Shown in pieces: positions 37,391 through 50,100 of a stretch of 64,000 bases of DNA; within the stretch, counting starts at the first letter, position 1; the number at the start of each line of letters is the position of its first letter. The translations under genes and the position numbers were made by a program. Location: NCBI RefSeq assembly GCF_029873635.1, contig NC_080427.1, forward strand, positions 71,455,348-71,519,347. The letters are read 5' to 3'. The DNA comes from Malania oleifera. Taxonomy: Eukaryota > Streptophyta > Magnoliopsida > Santalales > Ximeniaceae. The notes beneath the pieces are model-generated. The model did not search any database, had not been told where the DNA came from, and saw only the letters and a list, made by a program, of their open reading frames with translations.

Positions 37391-38646
37391 TTTTGATATT
37401 AGAGCATTAGGTTTTGGGATTTTGCAGACTCAAGGATGTTGAATACTAGAGTGCGGAATAGGTGACAATGAGGATAGGAAATGGGTAGGCTAGGTGTTGA
37501 GAAGTATAGGATTGTGTTTTGTAGCTTGGAAGCGAAAATATGTTGAAAATTTCCTGTGATTTTTCTGAAGTAGTCGACGACCTCAGAAAAGCCATGGTAA
37601 ACCTTAGATGATTTTGTTTCTGAGCTGTGAAACTTGTCCTAAATTAAAATGTTGGGTGTATATTGGGATTTAGATTAATGATTGTGTTGAGTAGGTTATG
37701 ATAATGGAAGTACTCAGCTGCACGGATGAGCAGAGGTCTGTTATGCCGCTTTTAAGATGATTGGAGATGTGAAACGTTGGTGGCTTTCTATGAAGCTACT
37801 AGAGGAATAGAGGTTAGTAAAGATAGGTCTGACTTGGGATTGATTCAAGGAGCTATTCTTTGACCGGTACTTCCTCTTGTCCACCAAAGAGGAAGAATTC
37901 ACTAACCTGACATAAGGGAGTATGATTGTTGGGGAATATGCGGCTAAGTTCATTGAACTATCACGTTTTGTTCGTTCTTGATCCTAAACGAAGCGAGAAA
38001 GGCTAAAAAGGTTTGGAAAAAGCTTGAGATGAAGGGTTTATGAGCTTATAGTAGGGTTCCACGTCCAGAACTTCTCTAACTTGGTGGATAAGACTTTGGT
38101 GCTAGAGAAGAGCATTCAAGGCGGTACAGAGCTGACAAAGCAGAGGAAGGGACCTGCACCTTCTAGTTTTCAAGCTGAGGGTGGTCGGGAATTGTGGAAG
38201 AGAGACAAGGATGCGGGGTTAGGATAATCTGTATTACTCTTAATGTCAGAAATGTAATAAGAGTTATAGGGGTGAATGCTGGATCGGGACTCCTAACTGC
38301 TATAGGTGTGGTAAACCGGGGCACATTAGGAGGAACTATCTTGAACTGTTGCCTATTGCACCTATATCAAACCATATTTGGGGAAACCAGCAAGTACCCC
38401 AAGGTGGAGGTGGTCCAGGACGAGTGTACTTGATGATCCCAATTGAGGCAGATATTGCCAGGGGCGCAGGTACGAGTTTATATTTAAGATAAATAATGAT
38501 TTTATTTAATTGTAGATGATGTAGAAGTTTATATAAAGTCATATGTACTTAATTGTATGAGATATAATAAGTTAGAAAATTGTAGAAATGTAGAAATGAA
38601 TGATTAGCAAAATTTCAAGGACAAAATTCTTTTAAGGAGGGGAGAA
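37391..38646 (+). pseudogene. internal region 2: second gag-only copy
   Basis: Same order as internal region 1: PBS-like TGATATTAGAGC, gag fragments, and a knuckle CYRCGKPGHIRRNY (38298-38339) whose last Cys has become Tyr. It has the same switch from protease start to non-coding DNA (GGCGCAGGTACGAGTTTA) and the purine tract GGAGGGGAGAA. More stops and a short deletion (near 37890) than copy 1. Confidence 0.82.
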
Positions 38647-40756
38647 TATAGTGATCCTAAAAAAAAAAAAATAAGTAAATAAATAATTATTAATTAAATA
38701 ATATAATATAATATAATAGATTATATATATATATATAATATTAATATAATATGATAATAGTTAAAGTATATAAAAGTTATATCCTTCAGGAAGAAGCCAG
38801 AGAGAATTTGTTTCTCTCTCTCCAACTTTCAGGCGCTCTGCAGCTCTCATGCTCTCCTCCATCTTCCTCCTTTCTCTCCTCATTTTCTCGGCAAATATTC
38901 TGTTGATCGAAAAACGGAAGATACCGTTGGGTTACTATCTCCGCCATCGACATTTCTATCAGAGCAGATTTGTCATAGGAGCGGCGTAGACCCCACTCAT
39001 GGGAAAAGGTATACTCCCTTTTTTTTTCTTAATTTTTCCTTAAATCTTCAACTAAATTGACGATCGGACACCACCACGAGGTCCTAGTCTCGATCGTTGT
39101 CATTTTTGGTCAGAGCAAATTTTCAATTTGGGGGTCCTAAGCACCACTCCAAAACAAGAGTGGGATTTAGGGAATTAAGAAAATTTGTTATTTTCAGGAG
39201 TTTAATTATTATTTGAAATCTATGGGTCTAGGAAATGTTAAAATAGTACTTTTTTAGGATTGATTTGATTAAATTAGGGTTATTGGATCAGGGTTCAGGC
39301 TAGCGTCGCAGGCATCGTTTTGGGGTCCCTGTTGGCATAGTTCAAGAAACCAGGTAAGGAGAATATATTAAATCGAGATTTTTGAGGAAATAACTAGTGA
39401 ATAATGGAAATATTATGTATATATGTATATGATTTTCATATGAGTTTTGAAATGCCAACCATTTGAATTGTAATTTTTTAAGCTTAGGGGTTGTGATATT
39501 AGATATTATTTGTGAAAATGGAAAGTTAAAATGACAGATTTTCTGGTTAATTGTTTAAGAAATTAAATGTATATTTTCAGTATATGAACAATGATTATAG
39601 GTTGGCTTGTTTTCAGTGAACGTATGAAATATGTTGCTAAATTGTGTGGCATGTATAAAATGAAATTTTTGTGTTAAAATATAATATATGTATGCCATGC
39701 TAGAAATAATGGAAATATATTGAGAATTAAAAGGTGATATGAATTATTTTGCATGTGTTTGGTAATGTTAAATTACAATATATGGTTTGAGAACTTCGGT
39801 GGACCAGGACAAGGGCACAGTACTGTTGCAAATATGTATGGAGCTGTAGTGCACCCACACGTCTTAGATAGAGTGTGGAGATGAGACGGTCGATTGTGTT
39901 GAGGAAGGGTAGTGTCCCCCTGGAGTTTAGACCAGTGTGGGAATATCTAATCATACCTACAGACTGTAGAATGTGGTTGATTTAACTTTGGAGGGCCAAC
40001 TAGGGTTAAGTCTAGCCTTCGAACAGCACGAACCGTCATGGGGCAGAAGCATGATTAGGATTTATCACTGGTATAAAGGGTTCTAAAATCATAATTGTAA
40101 GTTTAACCATGGATAATATAAGAATAATGGATATGGAAATGGCAATTATGGAAACAATGGATATAAGGACAGCAGACGGAAATGGCATGAAAATAGAATA
40201 TGTGAAAGTAGACATTAATATAGAAAGAGATGATGAATATGTGACACATGAATATAGAATATAAATGTGAATGTAATGAATGACACAGAGAGAACAACAT
40301 AAAGAGTAATGTAATAAAGTATTATTAGTATTAAATATAGTAGTATTACATGTAGTTGGGGCGGGGTATACTCTTCGCTCATGGGCTTACTGAGAAAGGC
40401 GAGTGCCCTGATAGGTATTAGATATAGCCATATTGGGCTGCATAGCGTGTTAGGGCGGAGGGAAGCTACTTGTATGGACGGGTAATCTTCCCTATACTTG
40501 GGAACTTTTGCCAGTAAACCTTTGTGTGAATGTGTGAGTGAGATAAACTAACCACCTGAGGGCTTACTGAGTAAGGTAAGTGCCCTGATATGTTTCAGTT
40601 GTGACTGTATGTTGCTTAAGGTATAAGAGCAGATGGGTACTGCTTGTATGAGCGGGTAATCACCTCTATCATTGGGAATTCTCGTATGTAAAATATCTTG
40701 CATGTGTTTGAGTAGGAATAGAGAATGATTTCATAATTGTGGTTTCACTTGAAAAT

Positions 40757-40798
<42 letters not shown>

Positions 40799-41252
40799 AC
40801 TTAAACCTCATGATTGTCACATACTGATTTAATGTATTCCATCCTTACTAAGATGTGTCTTACCCGATTGTTGAATTTTATCTTTTTCAAGGCCTTCGCA
40901 TGATCGAGCTTAGTAAGCTCGGGGCACGTATAGCATTTTTGAAAGAAAGAGAGTGTATAAACTTTGGTTATAATTTTTGAGGTTTGTGATATATTTATGT
41001 TTTCAGAGTTGTGAATATTTGTGAATACTAGATGTTGGTATATACTTTTGAGGTTGTATAGATGTAGAAACTTTGGTATATTATTGAGGAGTTGTTATTA
41101 TTTCCTCTGTGTAACTAATATAGAATTAGGTACAAGTAATAGAACACGTGGCACCTGGGCCCCACTTGGCAGGTTCGGGGCGTCATGAGATGGTATCAGA
41201 GGTGTTTTTCAAATAACAGTCCGGACCCTAGTTTCGGGTTTAGGGCGTTACA
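38647..41252 (+). repeat. LTR 3 (2606 bp), the intact-length LTR of the array
   Basis: Starts TATAGTGATCC (TG changed to TA) and ends GGGCGTTACA, then the TSD GTATG. It has no nested insertion, so it gives the LTR's own length. A pyrimidine-rich TTTCTCTCTCTCC block (about 38811) and a (TA)n near 40763-40793 occur in the same places in the other LTRs. Confidence 0.87.
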
Positions 41253-41503
41253 GTATGAACACTTGCAACGTAGGCCACATAGTACACTTGTGAGGAAAAG
41301 TGACTTAATTATTGTGGGGGCAGTATAAAGGGTAAGAGTAGATTTAAAATAATTTGGGAGGAGATAGTGAGTAAGAATTTAATATCCTTGAATCTATCAA
41401 AAGAAATGGTCCATGTTCGCATAAATTGACGAAAAATGATTAATATAATCGATCCCATTTAGTAAAACTAAGGTTTGGTTTTATTGTTGTAAGTACTTTT
41501 TAG

Positions 41504-42090
41504 AAAATTATTTTTTAAAAAAGTACTATATTTTAAATTGAGTACTTCTTTTCGTGTAAATTAAATATTGTATATTGATATAAATAATTACAAAAAATTA
41601 TTTTTTAGAAATATATTTTTTTAAGAGGTTCCAGCTTGGTGATTATTGCCAATAGGCCCAGTACGACTTTGGTGACCCTGGAAATTCTCTCTCTGCTCGG
41701 GAACGCCTCCCTCGGCGTGTAGGTTCAACTCGCCTCACTTTCCCAGGCTGTCCCAATGTATCGTCCCGCGGAGTCCTCAATTTACCGTAAACCCCCCAAG
41801 CCCATTGCACCCAATCCCACGAAACCCGCGTCATAAGAACTTTTCCTCAAGGGCATATCAGTACTTGTACCCATCAACGCCATGCCCAGCCCCTTCCAAA
41901 CACGCACAGGGGCACCGGGGCGGAGCTCGGCCTACCTTCTCCCTCCCCTCACCTCCCTCTGTCTCCAGTTCTCAGATAACCAGATCTGAAAATCCCAATT
42001 TATATACAATTATACATTATATCCTGATCTTCTCCCTCTGTTTTTGTTCAAAGATTCGAATCGGTTTGATTCGAACACTGAGATTACCCA
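41504..42090 (+). promoter_or_regulatory. promoter and 5' leader of the LMBR1-domain gene
   Basis: The first 130 bp are AT-rich. From about 41640 the base composition turns GC-rich and a CT-rich leader (41935-41975) precedes the ATG. GGCCCA at 41655-41660 and AAGCCCATT at 41798-41806 resemble site II / TGGGC(C/T) elements common in plant housekeeping promoters. No clear TATA box is placed. The upstream LINE ends at 41503, so the promoter space is under 600 bp. Confidence 0.55.
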
Positions 42091-45000
42091 ATGGGGGATT
42101 TCAATCTGGCTCTTGTGATTGTGGCCATAGTGGTGTGTGTTCTGGTCTTCATCTTCAATGTGTACCTTCTAGTGAACTACCAGCACCCGGACGATGTGAA
42201 CCAGGCGTACTTCCCGAAATTCGTCGTCGTTTTGGGACTCTCCGTTGCCGCTATCTCCATCCTTATGCTCCCCGCTGACGTCGCTAATCGGCAGGCCTGT
42301 CGCCACGCGATCTACAACGGTGCGTGTAATTACACACTCCCAATGAAGGATCTCTGGCTCGCTATCTACATTATAGATGCTATGCTGGTGTTCTTTATCA
42401 TCCCCTTCGCTATGTTCTACTACGAAGGCGACCAGGACAAGTTCGTACACTTACATTGTGTTTGGATGCCGAGAAACTGAGGAAAACAAGAGGCAAATAA
42501 AACGCTGAGATTTTTAAAAATTTATTAATTTATTTACATGCGTTTTCTCAGCAACCAACAGGAGCACTAGAGTTTTGGCTATTATAATTATTCAATTTTT
42601 CTCCTTGTTTGTTAATGAGACGGCGGCGGTGCTTTTGGTTTGTAGGAGCGTTGGCAAAAGGATCAAAAGTGCTTTCGTGTGGGTGATAACGACTGCAATT
42701 GTCTGTGCTCTTGTGCTTGGCATTTTATATGGTAATTTTCTTTTTATGAATTCTGATTTTATAGTGGAAAGTGTGAATGCTTTCTTTCAAGATGTTGATA
42801 ATTTGCTCAAAGTATTTGGCAAAATATATACATTAACAATCAAAGGCATTGATTTTTTTTTTATTTGCTAATATACAGTGATTGTATTTGCATATATTTT
42901 GATCATTTTATTTTTGACATGATCTTCGCAAACATCAACATTATCGTGGTTAGAAATGTTCATTTCATTGCATAATCATGATCATTTGTAAGCCTTTACA
43001 ATTTTTTTTCCCTGGTTTGGTACCGTTGCAATGCCAAGCCAGTTGCCTGCCATTCAAAATGTTGCTGCAGTTCATTGGATTCTTCATTGTACTTCTACGC
43101 TTCTTATCATAACCTGTGTATTATAGCAATTAACAGTGTTCTTACTTCTTAATAATCTTGAGTTCTATCTCAAACCACTGTTATCTCTGGTATTTTCAAA
43201 AGAATAAATAATAAAACATGGATCCTAAGTCCATTAGTAGAATTTTTTAGATGCAAATTTATACTGACATATTTCTGGACAACAGGTCAGGAGCCTAGGA
43301 GCTGGAATTTGTTATTATCTTTACTAAAATTAACTGATTGGGTGCAAAATGTTCACACTGGGATATCTTAAAGATGTTGGGAAAGGTCTTCATTGATTTA
43401 AGTTATCAATAGCAAATTAAACAAGGTCAAATTGGAGTTGGAGTCTTTTTCATTTTTAATTTTTATTTGTACCTCTTTTTTTAAAAGAAAAAAAAAATGC
43501 AATTTTGATTTACTTAAGAAAGATCAATTTGGACATGATTACTATATCTGCATTTTTTATTTTATTTTATTGATTTCCATATTCTTAGAACTGGCCAGTC
43601 ATTTGCCTGTCATCAGTATTAGAACCTGGAGTCTAGGATCATTGCAGAGCTGCAGTCTGTGGAGGTCATTGATTATTTTTAAATCAATTATCTAAAGTTT
43701 TAGCTTCATTTTCATATGCTAGTGATTCAAAGGCCAAAAGCAGGATGCATTGAAGTTGTGCATGTGCTTGGTTCCATTGCAAAACCAAGCACATGATAAG
43801 TGATTTTTGTCTGTATATGCTTTATTTTCGTGTGTCCATGTCATAATGGATTAGCAGTCTTACTGGCTGGTTTGGTGGATTGAATTTGTTGAATACTTTC
43901 ACAATTAATGATTTTTTGGACATTTTGTCACACAATTGATATCACACTTTTTGGTGATATCAGTCTCTTTTTGCTTGTGCCTGGTTGGCATCCCTCTTTG
44001 TGCCCTTCAATGAATTCTGTATTTAAAGATTGAAAAAAGAAAATGCTTAGTGAATATTGCAGCAGATAACTTTTATAAGTTTTTTGTTTTTCTTCTTTCT
44101 TGTTTTTGTTAGCTGAAGTTAAGTGTGTGGACTTTGTGAACGGTCACTTACATATATTCATATGCTTACCTATAATATGGTTCAGATCTCCTGATGTCAT
44201 CCTGCTCTTTTTCTTTTTAATTCCTTATTAATTTCTGTTCCCTATTTCACATTGCACTGGTTCACATTAAAACAGCTAAGGGTCTCAGGGAGGCATGTTT
44301 AAATTTTTTAATCATTTGCACCTTGAATGAATAAGCAATTAAAATTTTGTTTGGGTGATGTTTTTGTGTTTTTCACTGGGATACCCTCTTTGGTGGTAAT
44401 AGGGCTAATTGGAAAGGTGGACTTCACTGTTAGGCATCTCTCTTCATCCACAACTTCTTTTCCAAGTACATGGGGCTTCTCGAGCAGCCAACCATGTATT
44501 GGAAGCGGCACACACCAGGTTCTATTTTTCTGCACAATTTTATTTTCTAGTTTTGAGTACTTACTGTGTCATTGTTTGCATTTTGGGATTATTGCTTGGC
44601 TTGGTGATTGTTCACGATCAACATTCCCAAGCTCAGCCTGCTTCCTTTTCTTCTATTTACTTTCTCTGTTCTTTACTTCTTTTACAGTGCTCTGCATATT
44701 CTGCAAGTTCTTCATCAGAGACGACCTGGACAATGCGGACTACCTTTCCAGAATATGTTGTTGCTCTTGCTACAATTGTTGGATCCATATTTTTCACTGT
44801 ATGTTAATTTGTGTAAACATCAGAATTCTATGTAGCATCATTAATTCTTTATTTAGTATTTATCTCCACTGACCAATGTGATCCTAATCAGAGGTTTTTC
44901 CTCTTCTGTACACCTTAATAATGATCCATGGAGAAGTAAACTGTTATGTTGAATTACATAATAAAGGAGGTAAGGTGAAAGTAATTGTTCGTCAGGAGGT

Positions 45001-47107
45001 GTTATTATGCAGTACAACAACAACAACAACAACAAAAACAAAACCAAGCCTTAGTCCCACTAAGTGGGGTCGGCTATATGAATCCTTTTCTGCCAATTTA
45101 TGCGATCATGGACCAATTTATGTTATTATGCAGTACCTAGTAAAATTTTGACTGTCTTATATAAAAGCAGTACTTTATTCATGATCCTCAGGGGCTAAGA
45201 ATATCCTCACCTGGAAATTGGTTGGGAACAAATTATACAATATTTATGCGTTATAAGTATTTTTGGTTATAATATGTTATTTGCTACTCTCTTATTTTCT
45301 CTCCAGATATTTGGTGGTGTTGGTATTGCCTCTCTTCCACTGGGGCTTATATTTTCATTCATTCGGCGTCCAAAGGCTGTTATCACTCGTTCACAATATA
45401 TCAAGGTGCTTCTAGCGTTTGCATGCCACGTATCCAAATGAAATTACTCAAATTTGTTGAGATGATATGTTTGCAACAGCTTATGAATTATTGGCATTCC
45501 TGTACTGTAGGAAGCAACAGAATTAGGTAAAAAAGCAAGAGAGTTGAGGAAAGCTGCCGATGCACTCCATCAGGAAGAAAGAAGTGGTTCTAAGGGTAGA
45601 AAATGGCGTAAAAATGTGAAGTCAGTGGAAAAGGTATATCTTACCCTCCGTATTTTGCGTTAAATTTTGTTCAGTTATGGCATTTGATCGGTTTTTGTAT
45701 GTACTTAGTAGAAAATATAATGTGGAGCATTTAGAATACAAGTTTTCTGATCTGTATTAGCTCCATGCTTCAAAATAAACACTGTTGCTATTAATCAGTC
45801 CCACTTGAGTTGAGATGGACACGTGGTACATAATTAGATGATTTTTGGCCACATTTTGCCATTGATCTATGATTTGGGATCCCAAGAAGAAGATAAAACA
45901 TGATAGAAAAAAAAAACATTTAATCAGAAAACATGATTGAAACTTTGTTTGATATTTCATTTTGTAGTTGGAAGTTTCAAAATCCTGTAAGAGTGATGTT
46001 TTCTTTTATGAAAAATACCACCATAAATGAGTCTACTGGATGAATTTTTTATATTTTGTGAAAAATATATAGATCTTCATTAACTTTATCTGCATTCACA
46101 GTTGTTAGAGCTTATTTTATGCACGCTTAACCTCACAGGAGTTACTTGCATTGGAAGATGATGTAAAAGCTTTAGAAGAGATGTACCCTCAAGGTGAAAA
46201 GGTGGCAAACTGATGATATTTGAACTGTTGGCCCATTTATGAACAACTGGTTTTGGTTTTCCCTTTCTTCTACTGCTGATTCCCTGCCTAAATTGTTCAG
46301 GCTGAGACTGCTTGGGCTTTGACTGTTCTTGGCTACATGGCAAAACTTATGTTGGGAATTTTAGGGTAAGTCTTCATACTGCACATATTGTGATGAGTGC
46401 ATAAGATATAACATGTATGTGTGTGCATGCAGACTTTGCTATCTTATTTATCACGGGTATGCTCTGTCTTTTCTAGTTTTATTATTTAAACTAATTTTTA
46501 TTCCTTTACTGCAGAGAGACACTAGCAAATATATTCTGTGTGCCTGTCTTTGACTAATATTGTGTACTAGATATAATATCACTGCTTTTTTTTTTAATCA
46601 CTGAAAATTAAAGCATACAAAACATTTGCAATAAATAGATTACTTTCAAAAGAAAAAGTTGAGAGGGAGTACATCTTTAAAAGTGATTTAGATAGAGGCG
46701 CTGTTCCACTGGATTAGCTTTAGGGCAAGATATGAAAGATAATTGGATGGGATTTATAATTATTGCGGAAATACTCAAAAGGAACCTGAAAACCTATTCA
46801 ATGGAGATGTCTTCTGTTCACTTCTGGTATATCTTATCTATTAGGCTATAAATAATATTGTTGCCTTCAGAATTTGACCTGAAATTTGTAATTCTGGAGG
46901 AGAGATGAAGGTTCAAGAAGATTGTGGTGTTATATGGGATTTTGAGAGTGCTATTTTCTGTGTATCCTAATCTGGAAACTGTCCAAGCCGATATTTAACT
47001 CATTGATCTTCTATTTCTTGGGAGATTAACAAGTGGTCAGGTCATATATAAGAAATAAGCTGTTAAATTTTGTGTGGTATTACATGGGAGCCAAAGAGAA
47101 TTTTTTC

Positions 47108-47138
<31 letters not shown>

Positions 47139-50100
47139 AATCATGTGGTGAGATATGGGAAGAAAGGTTTCTACTTCAATGTTATACAGATTAAATTTTT
47201 ATAAATGAAGTCTCTAATTGTTTTGCAGAAAATGACTTCCTGATGGAAAATACTTCCCTCTAAAGATGTTTCTTTGGAAAATGTTCATTCTTGAACTGCT
47301 TAGTTACAATGCTGAAAATGATTTTTCTCCATTAGCTGGTGATGGAAACATGCTTATTGAATCTAGAAAATTGTTTCTGTGTTAGGACTTGCAAAGTTTT
47401 GAAGGGGCAGTTTGATAACGTTATCAAAAATTATGAAAACAAAGGTTACAAATGAAAACTAGAAACTAAAAACTGAAAATTGGCCAGCTGTTTACTTATT
47501 TTCCAATTTTTGAAAAAAATTAATTAACTATTTTATTTATTATTTATATTTTAGAACTCATTCATTGTGTTAGCTTTGGTGTATTCCCAAGAGGGGGGAC
47601 GAATTGGCTATTTAAAACACATGCACGATATGTTATCGGGGTTCGGCCAACTGTGCCTACGTCCCCGCCTCTAGCTCGCAAGCCCGAGAATTCCACTAAT
47701 GCTCACTTAACGGGTGGAGCGGCACCAAATACAATCAGGTCAATTAACACATGACTGACCTCAACTTTTACAAATTCTCCTTGCGGGGTGGAGAAGATCC
47801 TAGGTCAAATTCACAGGACTGACCCCAACCTAATCCCTTGGGTTAGATCAAACCCCCTTAGGCCACGCCTGGAATATAACAGTATTTTTCTCAATCAACT
47901 GGTACAGTGATTATGTTTTCATGTAAAGCAGATATGTACCCAATACGCGCAATCACATACACATAAAAAATATAGGTCATGTAAGTTTAGTGATGCAACT
48001 GCTAACAACACTCAATAGGGTATTATTAATGAAATGCTCAGGAGTGTTCAATACAAGCAATATCTTGGAATTTAAGTAAAACACTTCTCAATAGCAAATC
48101 AAGATTCCAAAGATATCAATCAGATATTCAAATTAGTTCAATAAGATTTTCTTTAATGAAATGAGCACACTACTAGTTTGAAAAATATTTTTGCTTATTG
48201 AAAATATTTTTCATAACAAAATCAAAGCTATTGGACACTTGCAATAAAAATGCAAATATCCTAAGCTTGCTAATTTATCCCAACACAAGATTTATTATAT
48301 TCAAATATGTGGGACAAACTTTGCTAACTCTCCGAAAAATAAATAAATCAATCAAACAAGAACAATGGGAGTATTAGCACTATATAATAAACACCATAAC
48401 AAACAATAACCTCTCACAATATCAAGATCTATCAAGGGAATAAATATTTGAGACTATTTTGGGCAAAATGAGATTTTGAGATAGAGAATATTTTTGCTAA
48501 TTATTTTGGCTAATCTCTCACTAATCCTCACAAATGAACCTATATTTATAGAGAAGGTAAAAAATATAACCGTTTGGGACCTATTGGGTATTATTAGAAA
48601 AGTTCCAAAATGCTTAAGCACATTTAACCCTCATTAACTCAATTTTATCTCAATTAATTAATTTTTAACCTGATGATGTTCGGGTGGCTGAACCATGGTT
48701 CGGTCGCCCGAATAGACACAAGAATAAAAGGTATTTAAATAGGTTTGGTCGCCCGTGTCATGCTTCGGCAACCCGAATCAAAGTCAGTAGCCTTTGTTCG
48801 TAACTTCGGGTGCCCGGTCATAGGGTCGGTCACCTGAACTCATGTATTTGGTCGTTCGGGGCTCTTTTTGAACTAAACTGCTCGGTAGCCCGAGTTGGTG
48901 GAATGTCCCTTTCGAAGGGTTCGGGCGCTCGTGGAAGGTATGCACATTTTTGGTCGGTCGCCCGAGAGCCTAAGTCAACTATTGACTTCTCAACAGTTCG
49001 GGCGCTCGAGGAGTTTTGAACTCCCGGGGTTCAGTCGCTCGAGCTCTCTCAATTTCCTTAATAATATTCATTTTAAGCACATTTTTAATACTCTTGTATT
49101 TTGTATGATATATGTGTGAATGTTGGGACCTAGAGTCATATTATGATTATACTGAGGCCGTTTTGAGTTAGTCTCAAAAATCCGGCGTCAGGTCGACCGA
49201 AGGGTGCCCTAAGGTCATTTTGAGCTTACAAAACCTACATGCATGACATGCAGAGATTATTATAGACCAATATCCTAATTACTACTACAGACCATAGTAG
49301 TTAACGCCTAGGCACAAGGCGCAGTGAGGCGATGAGTCTGGCGCCTCATACCAGGTGGGGCGAGGCGACCTGCAAGAGGCGACCCCAGGCGAGACGAGGT
49401 GCAGTGAGGCGTGCCTTGTGTTTTTTTAAGCCATTTAAACGAGAGAAATAGCCCAAGCCAGACTCGTATCCATCATTTGACTCAAACGAACAGAGCCCTA
49501 GTCCCTTTCGACCCTTCGAAGCCCTTCGTGAGTTCGTTTGCGAGCCTTTGAACCAGCCGGAAGCCTTCGCGACTTCGTCTTTGAGCTTCGACCAGGATCG
49601 TGAGTTCATCTTCAACATTTTGAAGAAGCACGACTTGCGCAACTTCGTTCCGAACCAGCCGGAGCCCTCGAGAGTTCGTCTGCCTGCCTTTGAAGCAGTC
49701 GTGAGTTCGTCTGACTGCCTTCGAGCACGACGTGAGTTCGTCACGTCGCCTTCAACATTTCGAACTAGCTGGAGATCGATTTTAAGCCTTCGAACCTTTG
49801 TAAGTCTTCTTCTTCTTCTTCTTCTGCTTGCATCCTGTTGCCTGCTGCTTCTCTTCTTCTTCTTCTTCTTCTGCTGCTGCTGCTGCTGCTTGCGTCCTGC
49901 TGCCTGCTGCTTCTCTTCTCTTCTTCTTCTTCTTCTTCTTCCTGCTGCATGCTTGCTGCGTGCTGCTGACTGCTGACTGCTGACTGTTGCCTGCTCTTTT
50001 TCTTCTTCTTCTTCTTCTTTATATGTAAGCTTACTGTTTTTTAATTTATAATATTTAGTTTAATTAATGTAAGCTTATAAATCATAACTAATAACATAAT

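Larger units (their letters stand above)
27121..41252 (+). mobile_element. gypsy-type tandem array LTR-int-LTR-int-LTR, TSD GTATG
   Basis: Starts TGTAGTGATCC at 27121 and ends GGGCGTTACA at 41252; GTATG is present at 27116-27120 and 41253-41257. Three LTR copies (27121-31346, 32655-37390, 38647-41252) alternate with two short internal regions (31347-32654, 37391-38646). Each internal region has a TGATATCAGAGC-type PBS, gag and a purine tract (AGGAGGGGAGAA type). Only the outermost ends carry the TSD, so the array behaves as one insertion with a shared central LTR. Both internals lack pol at the same junction. Gag wording fits a chromovirus such as Tekay/Del (inferred). Confidence 0.88.
26239..41489 (+). 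mobile_element. RTE-type LINE, 5'-truncated, split by a 14-kb LTR array
   Basis: The two pieces are 26239-27120 and 41258-41489, about 1.1 kb when read through. TAAGTACTTTTTAG flanks the whole on both sides (26225-26238 and 41490-41503), a 14-bp TSD as made by target-primed reverse transcription. The 3' end (CCCATTTAGT...GGTTTGGTTTTATTGTTG) matches the tail also seen at 45016-45120. It starts inside the RT domain, so it was dead on arrival. Confidence 0.9.

Noticed and set aside
44327-44872. 181-codon frame overlapping exons 3 and 4
   Set aside because: It reads through an intron in the wrong frame for exon 4; the spliced exons fit the LMBR1 family exactly.
49548-49976. 142-codon frame with poly-Leu/Cys
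   Set aside because: Made by the (CTT)n/(CTG)n tracts in the hAT leader; no domain.
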